Assembly (NCBI RefSeq): GCF_004310665.1
Contig: NZ_SIXF01000006.1
Coordinates: 186,001-250,000 of the forward strand
DNA from: Pedobacter kyonggii
Lineage (GTDB): Bacteria; Bacteroidota; Bacteroidia; Sphingobacteriales; Sphingobacteriaceae
Length of the DNA: 64,000 nucleotides
Reading direction: 5' to 3'
Part shown: positions 44,206 through 52,203 of the stretch, one piece after another
Position numbering within the stretch: the stretch's first letter is position 1
How the letters are laid out: each line of letters opens with the position of its first letter
Program-made: the position numbers and the translations under genes
Notes under the pieces: generated by a model
The model's input: the letters and a program-made list of their open reading frames with translations, nothing else
Database searches by the model: none
Told to the model about the DNA's origin: nothing

Positions 44206-44702
44206 GTTCCGAATTTAAGTCGAATATTTCGATTTTTGAATAGCAGAAAGGTTTGATTTTGGTAAAAAAATACAGACATTTTTACCACAGATCTTCACAG
44301 ATAAACGCAGATATTTTCTATGTACTTTTAACCGCAAAGCGCGCAGAGTCAAGATTAAGCACAAAGACGCAAAGAACACGAAGTTAATTGTATATTTGAG
44401 CGAATATTAATTCACTCAAGTGTCTCTGGTAGTAGAAAAAAGCATTGGTTCATTGGGCAATTGGTAAGCAAAATGACAAGGAATTGTTTCCGTGAACTCC
44501 GTGTTTCCGTGGCAAAAGATAAATTAATTCACTTATCAGGTTAAGAATTTAAACAAATAATCTGTGTTTATCCTTTTTTATCTGTGGTAAAAAAACAAAG
44601 CAGGAAGCTTACCGTTAAGCTATCAACCAATAATTCTGTGGCAAAACCAAAAAATTAACCTCATCTTACCGTTAATCCTCAAAAAAGTCTATTTTTGTTT
44701 CA
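44206..44702. repeat. 497-base gap of degenerate CACAGAT words
   Basis: Repeated words such as ACCACAGATCTTCACAG, CGCAGATATT, CACAAAGACGCAAAGAACACG and TTCCGTGAACTCCGTG fill 44280-44530, with TTTATCTGTGGT closing near 44578-44590. They resemble remains of one old repeat family also seen at 39501-39551 and 46262-46345. The end of the gap (44690-44697, TATTTTTG) is the promoter of the DUF3822 gene. Confidence 0.55.
44690..44697 (+). promoter_or_regulatory. -7 box directly before the DUF3822 gene
   Basis: TATTTTTG at 44690-44697 fits TAnnTTTG and ends 5 bases before the ATG, leaving almost no leader. Transcription would start at or inside the start codon. Confidence 0.45.
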
Positions 44703-45509
44703 ATGAGTAACAATAGTCTCTTATTAGTCGACCCAAATTTTAAAGCTGATGCATCTGCAAACTGCCATTTATTGTTAAAAATAACGAATGACAGCTTTTC
44801 TTATGCTGTGGTAGGCAAGGATACAGAAGAGATTAATATCATTTTTGATAAACAAGGTTGTGAAGATGTACAGAAAGAACTGAAATCTGCCTTTGAAACC
44901 GATAGTTATTTGTCACTGAACTATGTAACGGTAAAAGCCGCAATCCATACCTCAAATTTTATTTTTATTCCTGATGAATGGTTTGATGGCGAACATCTGT
45001 CCGTTTACGCTAAGTATTTAGGTTCCGATGCTAAAGTTTACACTAAACACAATGATAAGTTAGGTTTTAATACTGTTTTTTGTTTAGATGAGGATTTAAA
45101 ATCAAACCTGCCTGAAAAAACAGATTTATTTCCACAGTCTGAACCATTAATGGTTTTATTTAATCATTTGGCAGACGAATCTTTATTAATAGATTTTACT
45201 GCAGTATCTTTCAATGTACTCTACGTAAAAGATAAAAAGATAGTTTTTCAAAACCATTATCAATCAGAAAACGCTGAAGAGTTTAATTATTTCCTGTTGC
45301 TGATGATCGAACAACTGGGTTTAACTGATACCATTCCCGTTTATTTACAAGGCATTATAAACGAAGACGATGAACATTATAACTGCTTGTTAAAATACTT
45401 TAACCAACTTTATTTCTTTCTTCCTGCTGGAAAACAAAATAGCGAATTATTGGCCGATATGCCCAAACACTATTTCAGCGGTCTCCTTGCTTTAGATTTA
45501 TGCGAATAA
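44703..45509 (+). CDS. DUF3822 family protein
   Basis: A 268-residue cytosolic protein typical of Bacteroidota, with a fold of the actin/ASKHA kind proposed for the family. The sequence shows the usual two-part layout: an N-terminal half ending near residue 130 (VFCLDEDLKSNLPEKTDLFP) and a C-terminal half with LLIDFTAVSFNVLYVKDKKIVF and the VYLQGIINEDDEHYNCLLKYF strand-helix pair. Function unknown. It overlaps rsmD by 10 bases, the standard arrangement in this phylum, implying coupling to ribosome methylation. Confidence 0.85.
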   Translation: MSNNSLLLVDPNFKADASANCHLLLKITNDSFSYAVVGKDTEEINIIFDKQGCEDVQKELKSAFETDSYLSLNYVTVKAAIHTSNFIFIPDEWFDGEHLSVYAKYLGSDAKVYTKHNDKLGFNTVFCLDEDLKSNLPEKTDLFPQSEPLMVLFNHLADESLLIDFTAVSFNVLYVKDKKIVFQNHYQSENAEEFNYFLLLMIEQLGLTDTIPVYLQGIINEDDEHYNCLLKYFNQLYFFLPAGKQNSELLADMPKHYFSGLLALDLCE

Positions 45510-46033
45510 TTGGTGGCAAATTAAAGGGCATCCGTTTGCAGCCCCCTGCAAATTTACCGGTGCGCCCAACTACGGATATGGCCAAAGAAGCACTCTTCAA
45601 TATCCTCAACAACAAATATGATTTCGAAACCTGTTCTGTTTTGGATTTATTCTGCGGTACCGGAAATTTAACTTTCGAATTTGCCTCACGTGGTGCAGAA
45701 AGTATTTTAGCGGTCGATATGGATTATGGTTGCGTAAACTGGGTTAAAAACACAGCAAAACAACACCAGTTTGATCAGGTTGATGTGCGTAAAGGCGATG
45801 TTTTCAAGTTATTAAAACAAATGACTGGCGCTTACGACCTGATCTTTGCCGATCCGCCCTACAACATGCCTAACATTCCACAGATTCCGGTGATAGTAAA
45901 GGAGCAACAATTGCTCAAACCTGATGGCCTGTTAATTGTAGAACACCAAAGTAACATGAAACTGAACAGCCAGCCCGGCTACACCGAAACCAGGAAATAC
46001 GGCAATTCATCGTTCAGCTTTTTTGAGTTATAG
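45500..46033 (+). CDS. rsmD: 16S rRNA (guanine(966)-N(2))-methyltransferase
   Basis: A 177-residue SAM-dependent methyltransferase. The N-terminus has MRIIGGKLKGIRLQPP and RPTTDMAKEALFNIL, both RsmD landmarks; the SAM site is LDLFCGTGNLTFEFASRGA (about residues 51-69), and the catalytic DPPYNMP motif is at about 119-125. It methylates G966 of 16S rRNA during small-subunit assembly. It overlaps the DUF3822 gene and is followed 338 bases later by coaD. Confidence 0.93.
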   Translation: MRIIGGKLKGIRLQPPANLPVRPTTDMAKEALFNILNNKYDFETCSVLDLFCGTGNLTFEFASRGAESILAVDMDYGCVNWVKNTAKQHQFDQVDVRKGDVFKLLKQMTGAYDLIFADPPYNMPNIPQIPVIVKEQQLLKPDGLLIVEHQSNMKLNSQPGYTETRKYGNSSFSFFEL

Positions 46034-46371
46034 TAGTTCAATCGTTCATTGGTTAATGGCGCATAGTTAATTTATTTTTAGAAAGTGAGCACACAGCGCG
46101 TTATGGCGGTCTTCAGTCCTGCTTTTCATTGCAAGTCCTCACCCGATAAAGGATCGGGTTCCGGGCTTTCCATTGCAATCAGGCTTAAAATAGACAGTCT
46201 GCTCCAGTTATAGTGCCGTTTAACTTCTTAATGCTCTTAATTTCTTAACGGTAAAAGATTAAGCCAGGTGCATTCCGTGTAAATCTGTGTTTACGTGGTA
46301 AAAAACAATCTCTTTGTGTTCTTCGTGTCTTAGTGGTAAATAATTTCACCATAAAAATCTATATTTGAATC
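46034..46371. other. Gap between rsmD and coaD
   Basis: Contains a fragmentary repeat (GGCGGTCTTCAGTCCTGC, TTGCAAGTCCTCACCCGAT) that also occurs near 56300-56380, and degenerate CACAGAT-family words at 46262-46345. TATATTTG at 46360-46367 is the coaD promoter box. Confidence 0.5.
46360..46367 (+). promoter_or_regulatory. -7 box directly before coaD
   Basis: A perfect TATATTTG that ends 4 bases before the ATG at 46372, again leaving almost no leader. Confidence 0.5.
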
Positions 46372-46833
46372 ATGAAAATAGCGCTATTTCCAGGCTCATT
46401 TGATCCGATCACTATTGCTCACGTAAACATTTTACAACGTGCCACTCCACTTTTCGATAAAATTGTAGTGGGTATCGGACTAAATAGTTCTAAACAGAAT
46501 TTCTTAAGTGCAGAGCAGCGTCTTCAAATTTTACAAACTGTTTTTAAAGGCTATCAGAATATCGAAATCCAAACTTACGAAGGTTTAACAGTAGATTTCT
46601 GCAGAAAAATTGATGCCACCTATATGGTGCGTGGTATCCGTTCGGCTGCTGATTTTGAATATGAAAGAGCCATCGCACAGATCAACCAGACCATGATGCC
46701 CGAAGTAGAAACCATTTTACTTTTAAGCAAACCCGAATATTCTGCCATCAGCTCTACCATTGTGCGCGATATTTTAAGAAACCATGGTGACGTAAGCCCA
46801 TTTGTACCCAAAGAAGCACTTAGCTTTTTATAG
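46372..46833 (+). CDS. coaD: Pantetheine-phosphate adenylyltransferase
   Basis: A 153-residue nucleotidyltransferase of the CoA pathway. It has the GSFDPITIAHVNI motif at residues 7-19, the RGIRSAADFEYE segment near 88-99 and the ISSTIVRD motif at about 124-131, all diagnostic. It transfers AMP from ATP to 4'-phosphopantetheine to give dephospho-CoA. Standard partner of rsmD in Bacteroidota. Full family length. Confidence 0.95.
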   Translation: MKIALFPGSFDPITIAHVNILQRATPLFDKIVVGIGLNSSKQNFLSAEQRLQILQTVFKGYQNIEIQTYEGLTVDFCRKIDATYMVRGIRSAADFEYERAIAQINQTMMPEVETILLLSKPEYSAISSTIVRDILRNHGDVSPFVPKEALSFL

Positions 46834-46868
46834 TTTTTAATGATGTGCTGTCTTATGTTTAATGTGCT

Positions 46869-46888
46869 GTCAGGTGTTACCACCTGAC
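46869..46888. repeat. Palindrome P1 (copy 1)
   Basis: GTCAGGTG TTAC CACCTGAC: 8-bp arms, 4-base loop. It differs from the other P1 copies (48327, 48416) by a G for A in the left arm and a matching C for T in the right arm, so pairing is kept. Confidence 0.8.
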
Positions 46889-47030
46889 TGATAGATCATT
46901 TACATACATATTTCTAACGCAACTAGTCTTAGCGTATCGCTAAGAGGTAATTATTGTTATACCAAACACCAATTACTGGAGATAAAGTATAGTCTGAGCG
47001 AGATGCTAAGACCAGTAAATTTAATTTATT

Positions 47031-47056
47031 GGTGTCAGATAGAAATATCTGACACC
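47031..47056. repeat. Palindrome P2 (copy 1)
   Basis: GGTGTCAGATA GAAA TATCTGACACC: 11-bp arms with a GAAA loop (a stable tetraloop of GNRA type if transcribed). The same core is at 48379-48402. Confidence 0.8.
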
Positions 47057-47219
47057 ACGATCACCATCATAAACTTCAGCCACTAAAAAAATGTCAGTCT
47101 GGACGGAGTCGAAGACTTTTACCCTATCGTTGTTCATCCTCCCTTACAGTAGTTTAATATTATTTAAATTTAAAATGTAACGTTTTAAAGAATCGGTTAC
47201 CAATGGGTTATAATATTAA

Positions 47220-47723
47220 ATGAAAGAAACAGAAAACATATTCCTCACCCTGATCAACCAGCACAAAGCGATTATACATAAGATTTCTAAAATGTATATG
47301 AACGGTGTTGAAGAACAGCGCGATCTGTTTCAGGAAATCGTATTACAACTATGGAAAGCTTACCCCACTTTTAAGGGTAATTCCAAATTTACCACATGGA
47401 TGTACCGCGTATCCTTAAATACGGCATTAATTTACTTTAAAAAGGACAATAGAAAAGTAGATAAAACACCATTGGATGAAAATATTGATGTAATAGATGT
47501 AAACGAGAATGAAGGAAAAGAAGAGAAATTGGTCTATTTGTATACTGCCGTGCAAGAGCTCAATGTGATAGAAAAAGCATTGATATTTCTTTTTCTCGAA
47601 AACCAATCCCATCGCGAAATTGCCGAAAACCTGGGCATCAGCGAGGTAAATGCACGGGTTAAACTCAATAGAACTAAAGAAAAATTACAATTCATCATAA
47701 AGAAAAACGGTTATGAATTTTGA
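47220..47723 (+). CDS. ECF-family RNA polymerase sigma factor
   Basis: A 167-residue sigma-70 factor. Region 2 spans about residues 10-75 with QRDLFQEIVLQLWKAYPTFKGNSKFTTWMYRVSLNTALIYFKK; region 4 spans about 110-160 with LNVIEKALIFLFLENQSHREIAENLGISEVNARVKLNRTKEKL. It directs polymerase to a small regulon, normally held by an anti-sigma factor. The next gene overlaps by 11 bases and encodes a membrane protein that could be that factor, but lacks the usual zinc-binding anti-sigma or FecR domain. Confidence 0.88.
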   Translation: MKETENIFLTLINQHKAIIHKISKMYMNGVEEQRDLFQEIVLQLWKAYPTFKGNSKFTTWMYRVSLNTALIYFKKDNRKVDKTPLDENIDVIDVNENEGKEEKLVYLYTAVQELNVIEKALIFLFLENQSHREIAENLGISEVNARVKLNRTKEKLQFIIKKNGYEF

Positions 47724-48318
47724 CGATATAAAAAATGAATGGAATGCTGAAACTCCAGAAGGAAGCAACATTTCTACCGATATGCTTAAAATAAAACAGG
47801 CACATACCCCAATCGATAAAATAAGGGCGAAAATGAAACACGAGTTTTTTTACCAGATCTTCTTTTTGGTACTCATTGCCTTTATCCCTTTCTTTTTTGG
47901 TTTCTCATCAATAATGAATCAAGTGTTTTTAATGTTTTATGCCATCACCTGCGGATTTACCGCTTATTATTTTTTTAAGTTTTATCTGTTCTATAAAAAC
48001 TCTTACGATATGAGTTTAGATACGCGCAAAAACATCCTTTGGTTTTTCTACGAAATGAAACTTAATATCGAACTATATAAAGCCCTCACCTACATCGTTG
48101 CCTTTATCGGCGTCGCATTCATTGCAATTTATCTGTTTATAGAAAAAGCTTCAATTTTCAACAAAATTTTAGCTAATCTTTCATCGGTTTACATCTTATT
48201 AAACTGTTTTATTACCATTCTGATTATAGGCGTAATTACCGAATTATGGGCTTGGTATTACTATGGCAAGTATTTAAAGCAGGTAAAAAAAGTAGTTGAT
48301 GAGTTGGATTATGAATAA
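47713..48318 (+). CDS. Membrane protein, possible non-standard anti-sigma factor
   Basis: A 201-residue protein. Residues 1-45 are a hydrophilic cytosolic region (MNFDDIKNEWNAETPEG...), followed by four hydrophobic segments at about residues 49-65, 70-90, 130-150 and 155-180. It overlaps the sigma gene by 11 bases, the usual coupling for sigma/anti-sigma pairs. The N-terminal segment could bind the sigma factor, but no family match is evident. It does not have the HxxxCxxC or FecR motifs. The role is inferred from position. Confidence 0.55.
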   Translation: MNFDDIKNEWNAETPEGSNISTDMLKIKQAHTPIDKIRAKMKHEFFYQIFFLVLIAFIPFFFGFSSIMNQVFLMFYAITCGFTAYYFFKFYLFYKNSYDMSLDTRKNILWFFYEMKLNIELYKALTYIVAFIGVAFIAIYLFIEKASIFNKILANLSSVYILLNCFITILIIGVITELWAWYYYGKYLKQVKKVVDELDYE

Positions 48319-48326
48319 TCAGTGCA

Positions 48327-48346
48327 GTCAGATGTTACCATCTGAC
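48327..48346. repeat. Palindrome P1 (copy 2)
   Basis: GTCAGATG TTAC CATCTGAC, followed by four A/T bases. Lies 9 bases after the membrane protein stop, so it could also help terminate that transcript. Confidence 0.85.
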
Positions 48347-48378
48347 TTTTAAAGGTAGAACTCCAATTGTTCCGATCC

Positions 48379-48402
48379 GTGTCAGATAGAAATATCTGAC
48401 AC
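48379..48402. repeat. Palindrome P2 (copy 2)
   Basis: GTGTCAGATA GAAA TATCTGACAC, 10-bp arms, with the same loop as the copy at 47031. Confidence 0.85.
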
Positions 48403-48415
48403 CACACGATGTGCA

Positions 48416-48435
48416 GTCAGATGTTACCATCTGAC
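48416..48435. repeat. Palindrome P1 (copy 3)
   Basis: GTCAGATG TTAC CATCTGAC, identical to copy 2. The order after the sigma operon is P1, P2, P1; before it P1, P2. Confidence 0.85.
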
Positions 48436-48564
48436 TGTTAAAACTTGCTCATACGGATTATTTACCAAAAAAGATGCTGACCACGTAGTAGCTATTAGGC
48501 CATTAAAAACATAATAAACCTCTAATAAAACAAGTTCAGCAGGACGATCTCTGGGATAGAACGC

Positions 48565-49176
48565 TTATAGTATTCCTCCGGCCCTCAGCACATCCATAAT
48601 TGATGGAAAAGTATTTTTAATCACAGGCGAAATGTGGTTTTTATCTAGCCAAACTGCTTCATCAATGCCTTCTTCCTTTTGAGGTATCAATTTTGGTTCG
48701 CCTTTAACCTTCATTTTGTACCAATTGGTTTTCTTAATCACCATTTTTGTACCAATTGGGTAAACGTGATAGGTTTTACAAAGTTTTTCTTCGCGTTTAA
48801 AAACCCTGATTCCGCACTCCTCTTCTACCTCACGAACAGCGGTTTCTTTCATTTTTTCACCTTCCTCTAGCTTCCCTTTGGGCAGATCCCACTTTTTATT
48901 CCTAAAAATAAACAGAAAATTGCCATTTGCACTCTCTACCAAACCACCAGCGGCTTTAATAATGGTACAATCTTTCTTTAACTTTTTAAAGGTCTCCTGA
49001 GGGTTTTTTGTCAAGAAAATATAGCTCTTTTTAGAACCATTTTTTAGTTTTTTGTAGAATGTTTGCAGATTAAAATCCTGAAATTCCAGTTGTTGAATTT
49101 TTTCTTTTTGCTCTGGCAAAAAATCTGAGATATACAAAGTGTTATCGTTGATATAAATTCTATAATTTCTTGGCAT
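48565..49176 (-). CDS. NUDIX hydrolase with N-terminal extension
   Basis: A 203-residue cytosolic protein. The Nudix box is complete: GKLEEGEKMKETAVREVEEECGI at about residues 101-123 (G-x5-E-x7-REUXEEXGU; longer than shown in any one piece here). Residues 1-75 form an extra N-terminal domain that begins PRNYRIYINDNTLYISDF. This two-part form is common in Bacteroidota and its substrate is not known; Nudix enzymes cleave nucleoside diphosphates linked to other groups. Confidence 0.85.
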   Translation of the reverse strand: MPRNYRIYINDNTLYISDFLPEQKEKIQQLEFQDFNLQTFYKKLKNGSKKSYIFLTKNPQETFKKLKKDCTIIKAAGGLVESANGNFLFIFRNKKWDLPKGKLEEGEKMKETAVREVEEECGIRVFKREEKLCKTYHVYPIGTKMVIKKTNWYKMKVKGEPKLIPQKEEGIDEAVWLDKNHISPVIKNTFPSIMDVLRAGGIL

Positions 49177-49324
49177 ATATTTTTAACACACATTAAATAG
49201 AGAATGATGCTTTTTTATAGCAACCCGCTCCTTTCCCGATTATATTTAAAGAGTTCTTTCTGCGAAACCTATACATTTTGCAATGCCCTAAAAGTAGAAA
49301 AATTGTTGAGTTATTTATAGGATA

Positions 49325-49412
49325 TAAAAAAAGGTTACAACAATTAATGTTGTAACCTTATCTAAATTAACGCTCTCAATCAAAGATTGATGCAAGGCTC
49401 TCACCCCTTGCT
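49325..49412 (-). ncRNA. Candidate small RNA with three hairpins
   Basis: Read on the minus strand: a perfect TATATTTG promoter box at 49418-49425, then a likely start near 49412. The RNA would form hairpin 1 (GCAAGG with CCUUGC, loop GGUGAGAG; 49392-49411), hairpin 2 (6 bp, loop UUU; 49376-49390), a short linker, and hairpin 3 (12 bp AAGGUUACAACA type; 49331-49359) followed by seven T, a textbook terminator. GAGAGC occurs twice, in hairpin 1 and just after hairpin 2. No protein gene on this strand could use the terminator, and there is no open frame. It is about 88 bases long and not a known family to me. Confidence 0.6.
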
Positions 49413-49417
49413 TGGTA

Positions 49418-49425
49418 CAAATATA
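49418..49425 (-). promoter_or_regulatory. Promoter box of the candidate small RNA
   Basis: CAAATATA on the plus strand, that is TATATTTG on the minus strand. The expected -33 TTTG is not clear (the region is TTTAATAA), so strength is uncertain. Confidence 0.55.
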
Positions 49426-49426
49426 G

Positions 49427-49615
49427 AATAATTTATTAAAGAGTAAAAAAAAATAATTATTTAATCAATGATGAACCTTTATAACCAAAAGCCATACACA
49501 CTGGAATGTAAAAAAAATGGTTAGTTACCTATATTGAAGCATTCACCTGCAAAACAATGGCGAATAATTCCTGCAACGATGAATATTTTTTATAATTTTA
49601 ACTTTTTAATCTGCC
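49427..49615. other. Gap before the coiled-coil membrane protein
   Basis: A+T-rich; nothing recognisable beyond the small-RNA promoter region. Confidence 0.3.
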
Positions 49616-50482
49616 ATGCCCATACCTTCACTATCCGAAACAGATCTGGAAGCATACCGAAAAGATCTTTCTAACCCAGGAAAATCGACAGGGACGCTCT
49701 TTATCACATTAACAGGGCTTTATCAGCGTTTTGCCGGCAATGAACAGTTATTGGCCAATTTCGAGTACGCATCTGAACTTCATAGTCTGGAGAGCAGCTA
49801 CGCCTCAAAAAAAGAACATTACAATAAAGAAATTGCAGAGCTTAAAAGGCAGTTTAAACAATTAGATAACCGTATTATTGCCGCAGAACAAAAGCTTCGT
49901 CATGGTATCCCCGACGATTTGATGGTAATGGATAAAATTATAGCGGAGCAAGAATCTATCGTAGAAGATCAGGAAAAGCTTAACAATGCCGAATCATCCA
50001 TCGTAGAGCAGGTTAGAATAATAGATATAGCCCATGGAAAAGACCTTCAGAAACTAGAACAACAACAAAGCAATAGAAATACACCGCTTAACAGTAAATT
50101 TTCTGCTTTTAATGAGCAGATAAAACAAGCAGAAAAACGTATTACGCTAAAAGCAAGTGCAATCTCGATTATTGCCATTATCGGCATTCCTTTAATAATA
50201 GATATGGGCTTGGTATCATTAGGATTGCCTGCCTTAAGCAAGAATACCAATAACCTGATCTTTACGCATTATATCTTTTTAATCATACTGATCCTGGTTG
50301 AATTGTTCCTAGCCGAAAAGATCAGAAGCAGGATTTCGCGGATGTTATCCATCTCTTACCTTAAAGATTCGCTAGCTACGCTACAAAATCTGCTGTTGGA
50401 CAACAAAAAGCAGATTTCCAAAGTAGAATCTGATCATAACATCTCTATATCAGAATTTGTAAAGCAAAATTATGCAACTTAG
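49616..50482 (+). CDS. Coiled-coil protein with a C-terminal membrane hairpin, unknown
   Basis: A 288-residue protein of no recognised family. Residues about 55-175 are charged and heptad-like (LKRQFKQLDNRIIAAEQKL, EQESIVEDQEKLNNAESS), a long coiled coil. Two helices follow at about 178-203 and 213-236, then a cytosolic tail with another coiled segment (LATLQNLLLDNKKQISKVESD). There is no signal peptide, so the coiled coil should face the cytosol. It lies opposite the small RNA, with no partner gene on its strand. Confidence 0.6.
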   Translation: MPIPSLSETDLEAYRKDLSNPGKSTGTLFITLTGLYQRFAGNEQLLANFEYASELHSLESSYASKKEHYNKEIAELKRQFKQLDNRIIAAEQKLRHGIPDDLMVMDKIIAEQESIVEDQEKLNNAESSIVEQVRIIDIAHGKDLQKLEQQQSNRNTPLNSKFSAFNEQIKQAEKRITLKASAISIIAIIGIPLIIDMGLVSLGLPALSKNTNNLIFTHYIFLIILILVELFLAEKIRSRISRMLSISYLKDSLATLQNLLLDNKKQISKVESDHNISISEFVKQNYAT

Positions 50483-50571
50483 GAGAATGATCTGTCTGAT
50501 AAACAAATAGGGATTTAGAACCTTTTTCAGCACAAAATCCCTATATTGTTAATGTGATCTGATATTTAGAT

Positions 50572-51615
50572 CTACAGCGTAGCCATATCAATCACAAAGC
50601 GGTAACGTACATCGCCTTTTTCCATACGTTCATAGGCGTGGTGGATATCTTTCATATCAATCATTTCGATATCCGAAACGATATTGTTCTCTGCACAAAA
50701 ATCTAACATTTCCTGAGTTTCGGCAATACCTCCAATACCCGAGCCAGCAAGACTCTTTCTACCGCCAAGCAAACTAAAAGCAGCAATTTCTGCCGGTTTA
50801 GGTGGAACACCTACACAAATGTGTATACCATTTGTTCTCAACAGAGACAGGTACATGTTAAAATCGTGCTCAGCAGATACGGTATCTAAAATAAAATCGA
50901 ATGTACCCCTGGCAGCTTTAACCTGCGCAGGATCGGTAGTTACCACAAAATGATGGGCACCAAGTTTTTTTGCATCTTCTTCTTTTTTTGGCGAAGTACT
51001 CAATACCGTTACTTCGGCACCAAAAGCTACACCAAATTTCACAGCCATATGGCCTAAACCACCTAAACCCAGTACAGCCAGTTTATGGCCTTTTCCTACT
51101 TTCCAGTGTTTTAGCGGAGAATAAGTGGTAATACCTGCACATAAAAGCGGTGCTACAGCAGCAAGATTCAATTTATCCGACACATGAAGTACAAATTCTT
51201 CTCTTACTACAATCGTATCTGAATATCCACCATAAGTTGGTGTTTTACCATCTCTTTCTAAACCATTGTATGTTTGCGTATTTCCTTCTAAACAATATTG
51301 TTCTAAATCTTGCTTACAGTTTTCGCAAACCTGGCAAGAATCTACCATACAACCAGTACCGGCAAGATCACCAACTTTAAATTTTTTAACATGATCTCCA
51401 ACTTTTGTTACCCTGCCCACAATTTCATGGCCAGGAACCATCGGGAATATCCCAGGAAACCAATCATTTTTTATCTGGTGAAGATCTGAGTGGCAAACCC
51501 CGCAGAAAAGTATCTCGAACTGAACATCATGAGGTCCTACTTCCCGGCGCTCAAAATTCCAGGGTGCAAGATCTGTCTCGGCATTTTGCGCCGCATATCC
51601 TTTTGTTGCTATCAT
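50572..51615 (-). CDS. NAD(P)-dependent zinc alcohol dehydrogenase
   Basis: A 347-residue medium-chain dehydrogenase, cinnamyl-alcohol/YahK-like. Catalytic zinc ligands are Cys in FCGVCHSDLHQ (about residues 37-41) and His in GHEIVG (about 62-67); the structural zinc site is CQVCENCKQDLEQYC at about 94-108. The Rossmann motif is GLGGLGHMAVKF at about 177-188. It reduces or oxidises aldehydes and alcohols in the cytosol. Monocistronic. Confidence 0.9.
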   Translation of the reverse strand: MIATKGYAAQNAETDLAPWNFERREVGPHDVQFEILFCGVCHSDLHQIKNDWFPGIFPMVPGHEIVGRVTKVGDHVKKFKVGDLAGTGCMVDSCQVCENCKQDLEQYCLEGNTQTYNGLERDGKTPTYGGYSDTIVVREEFVLHVSDKLNLAAVAPLLCAGITTYSPLKHWKVGKGHKLAVLGLGGLGHMAVKFGVAFGAEVTVLSTSPKKEEDAKKLGAHHFVVTTDPAQVKAARGTFDFILDTVSAEHDFNMYLSLLRTNGIHICVGVPPKPAEIAAFSLLGGRKSLAGSGIGGIAETQEMLDFCAENNIVSDIEMIDMKDIHHAYERMEKGDVRYRFVIDMATL

Positions 51616-51742
51616 AAAAATTCAAATTAATTTTACCTTAACAAAGGTACACAGCGGTTTGCTATGAACAATTACACAAATCAAATAAATCATTGCGAAA
51701 TTCAAACAATCTCGCCCATTCACATTAAAATTCTAAACATTC

Positions 51743-51915
51743 AGAGCCTGTTTAAATTTTAGCAGAATTTATTCGTATGTCAGTCTGTCCAAAGGACTCC
51801 TATGGAGAGCGTAGTCGAAGCCCCATTTTTTGACTTATTAAAAGCATTTCTACTCCGCTCAGCGTGACAGAAATATTAGATAAGTAAAATAATTGTATTA
51901 AATTAAACAGGCTCT
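51743..51915. repeat. Large hairpin element with AGAGCCTGTTTAA arms
   Basis: Arms AGAGCCTGTTTAA (51743-51755) and TTAAACAGGCTCT (51903-51915) are perfectly complementary. Inside is TGTCAGTCTGTCCAAAGGACTCC and a GTAGTCGAAGCCCC piece, similar to the interior of the element at 21105-21200. Confidence 0.7.
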
Positions 51916-52191
51916 CACTTTAAACAAAAATATTTATTTATAGCTACAAACTTCGTAAGTATAAAAACTTGGCCACACCAATATAACATTTACATTCTTC
52001 TATATTTCGCCCCTTACTATTCTTTATCACACTGATTTACAAGTAGTGGCAAGAAATAACTTTTACCATCCATCAAAATTTCCGATATTTGTATCATTTG
52101 GAAGTCGTTATTAAATTCAAATCCCGACATTTCCTTCCTCGCTAAAACAAGTGGGGCTTAATAAACGTTATGACAAACACAAATAAATCTG

Positions 52192-52199
52192 TAATTTTG
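52192..52199 (+). promoter_or_regulatory. -7 box directly before pyrE
   Basis: TAATTTTG fits TAnnTTTG and is 4 bases before the ATG at 52204. It is the third case in the window of a box touching the start codon. Confidence 0.45.
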
Positions 52200-52203
52200 A
52201 GCC

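Larger units (their letters stand above)
46834..47219. other. 386-base gap with palindromes P1 and P2 upstream of the sigma gene
   Basis: Holds one P1 palindrome (46869-46888) and one P2 palindrome (47031-47056), plus TCTTAGCGTATCGCTAAGA, a short hairpin near 46927-46945. GTAAC at 47177-47181 and GTTAC at 47196-47200 form an inverted pair 20 bases before the sigma gene that could be an operator. Confidence 0.55.
51616..52203. other. 588-base gap with a 173-base hairpin element and the pyrE promoter
   Basis: Contains the repeat at 51743-51915 and, at the end, TAATTTTG (52192-52199), a -7 box only 4 bases before the pyrE start. Between them the text is A+T-rich with no gene. Confidence 0.5.
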
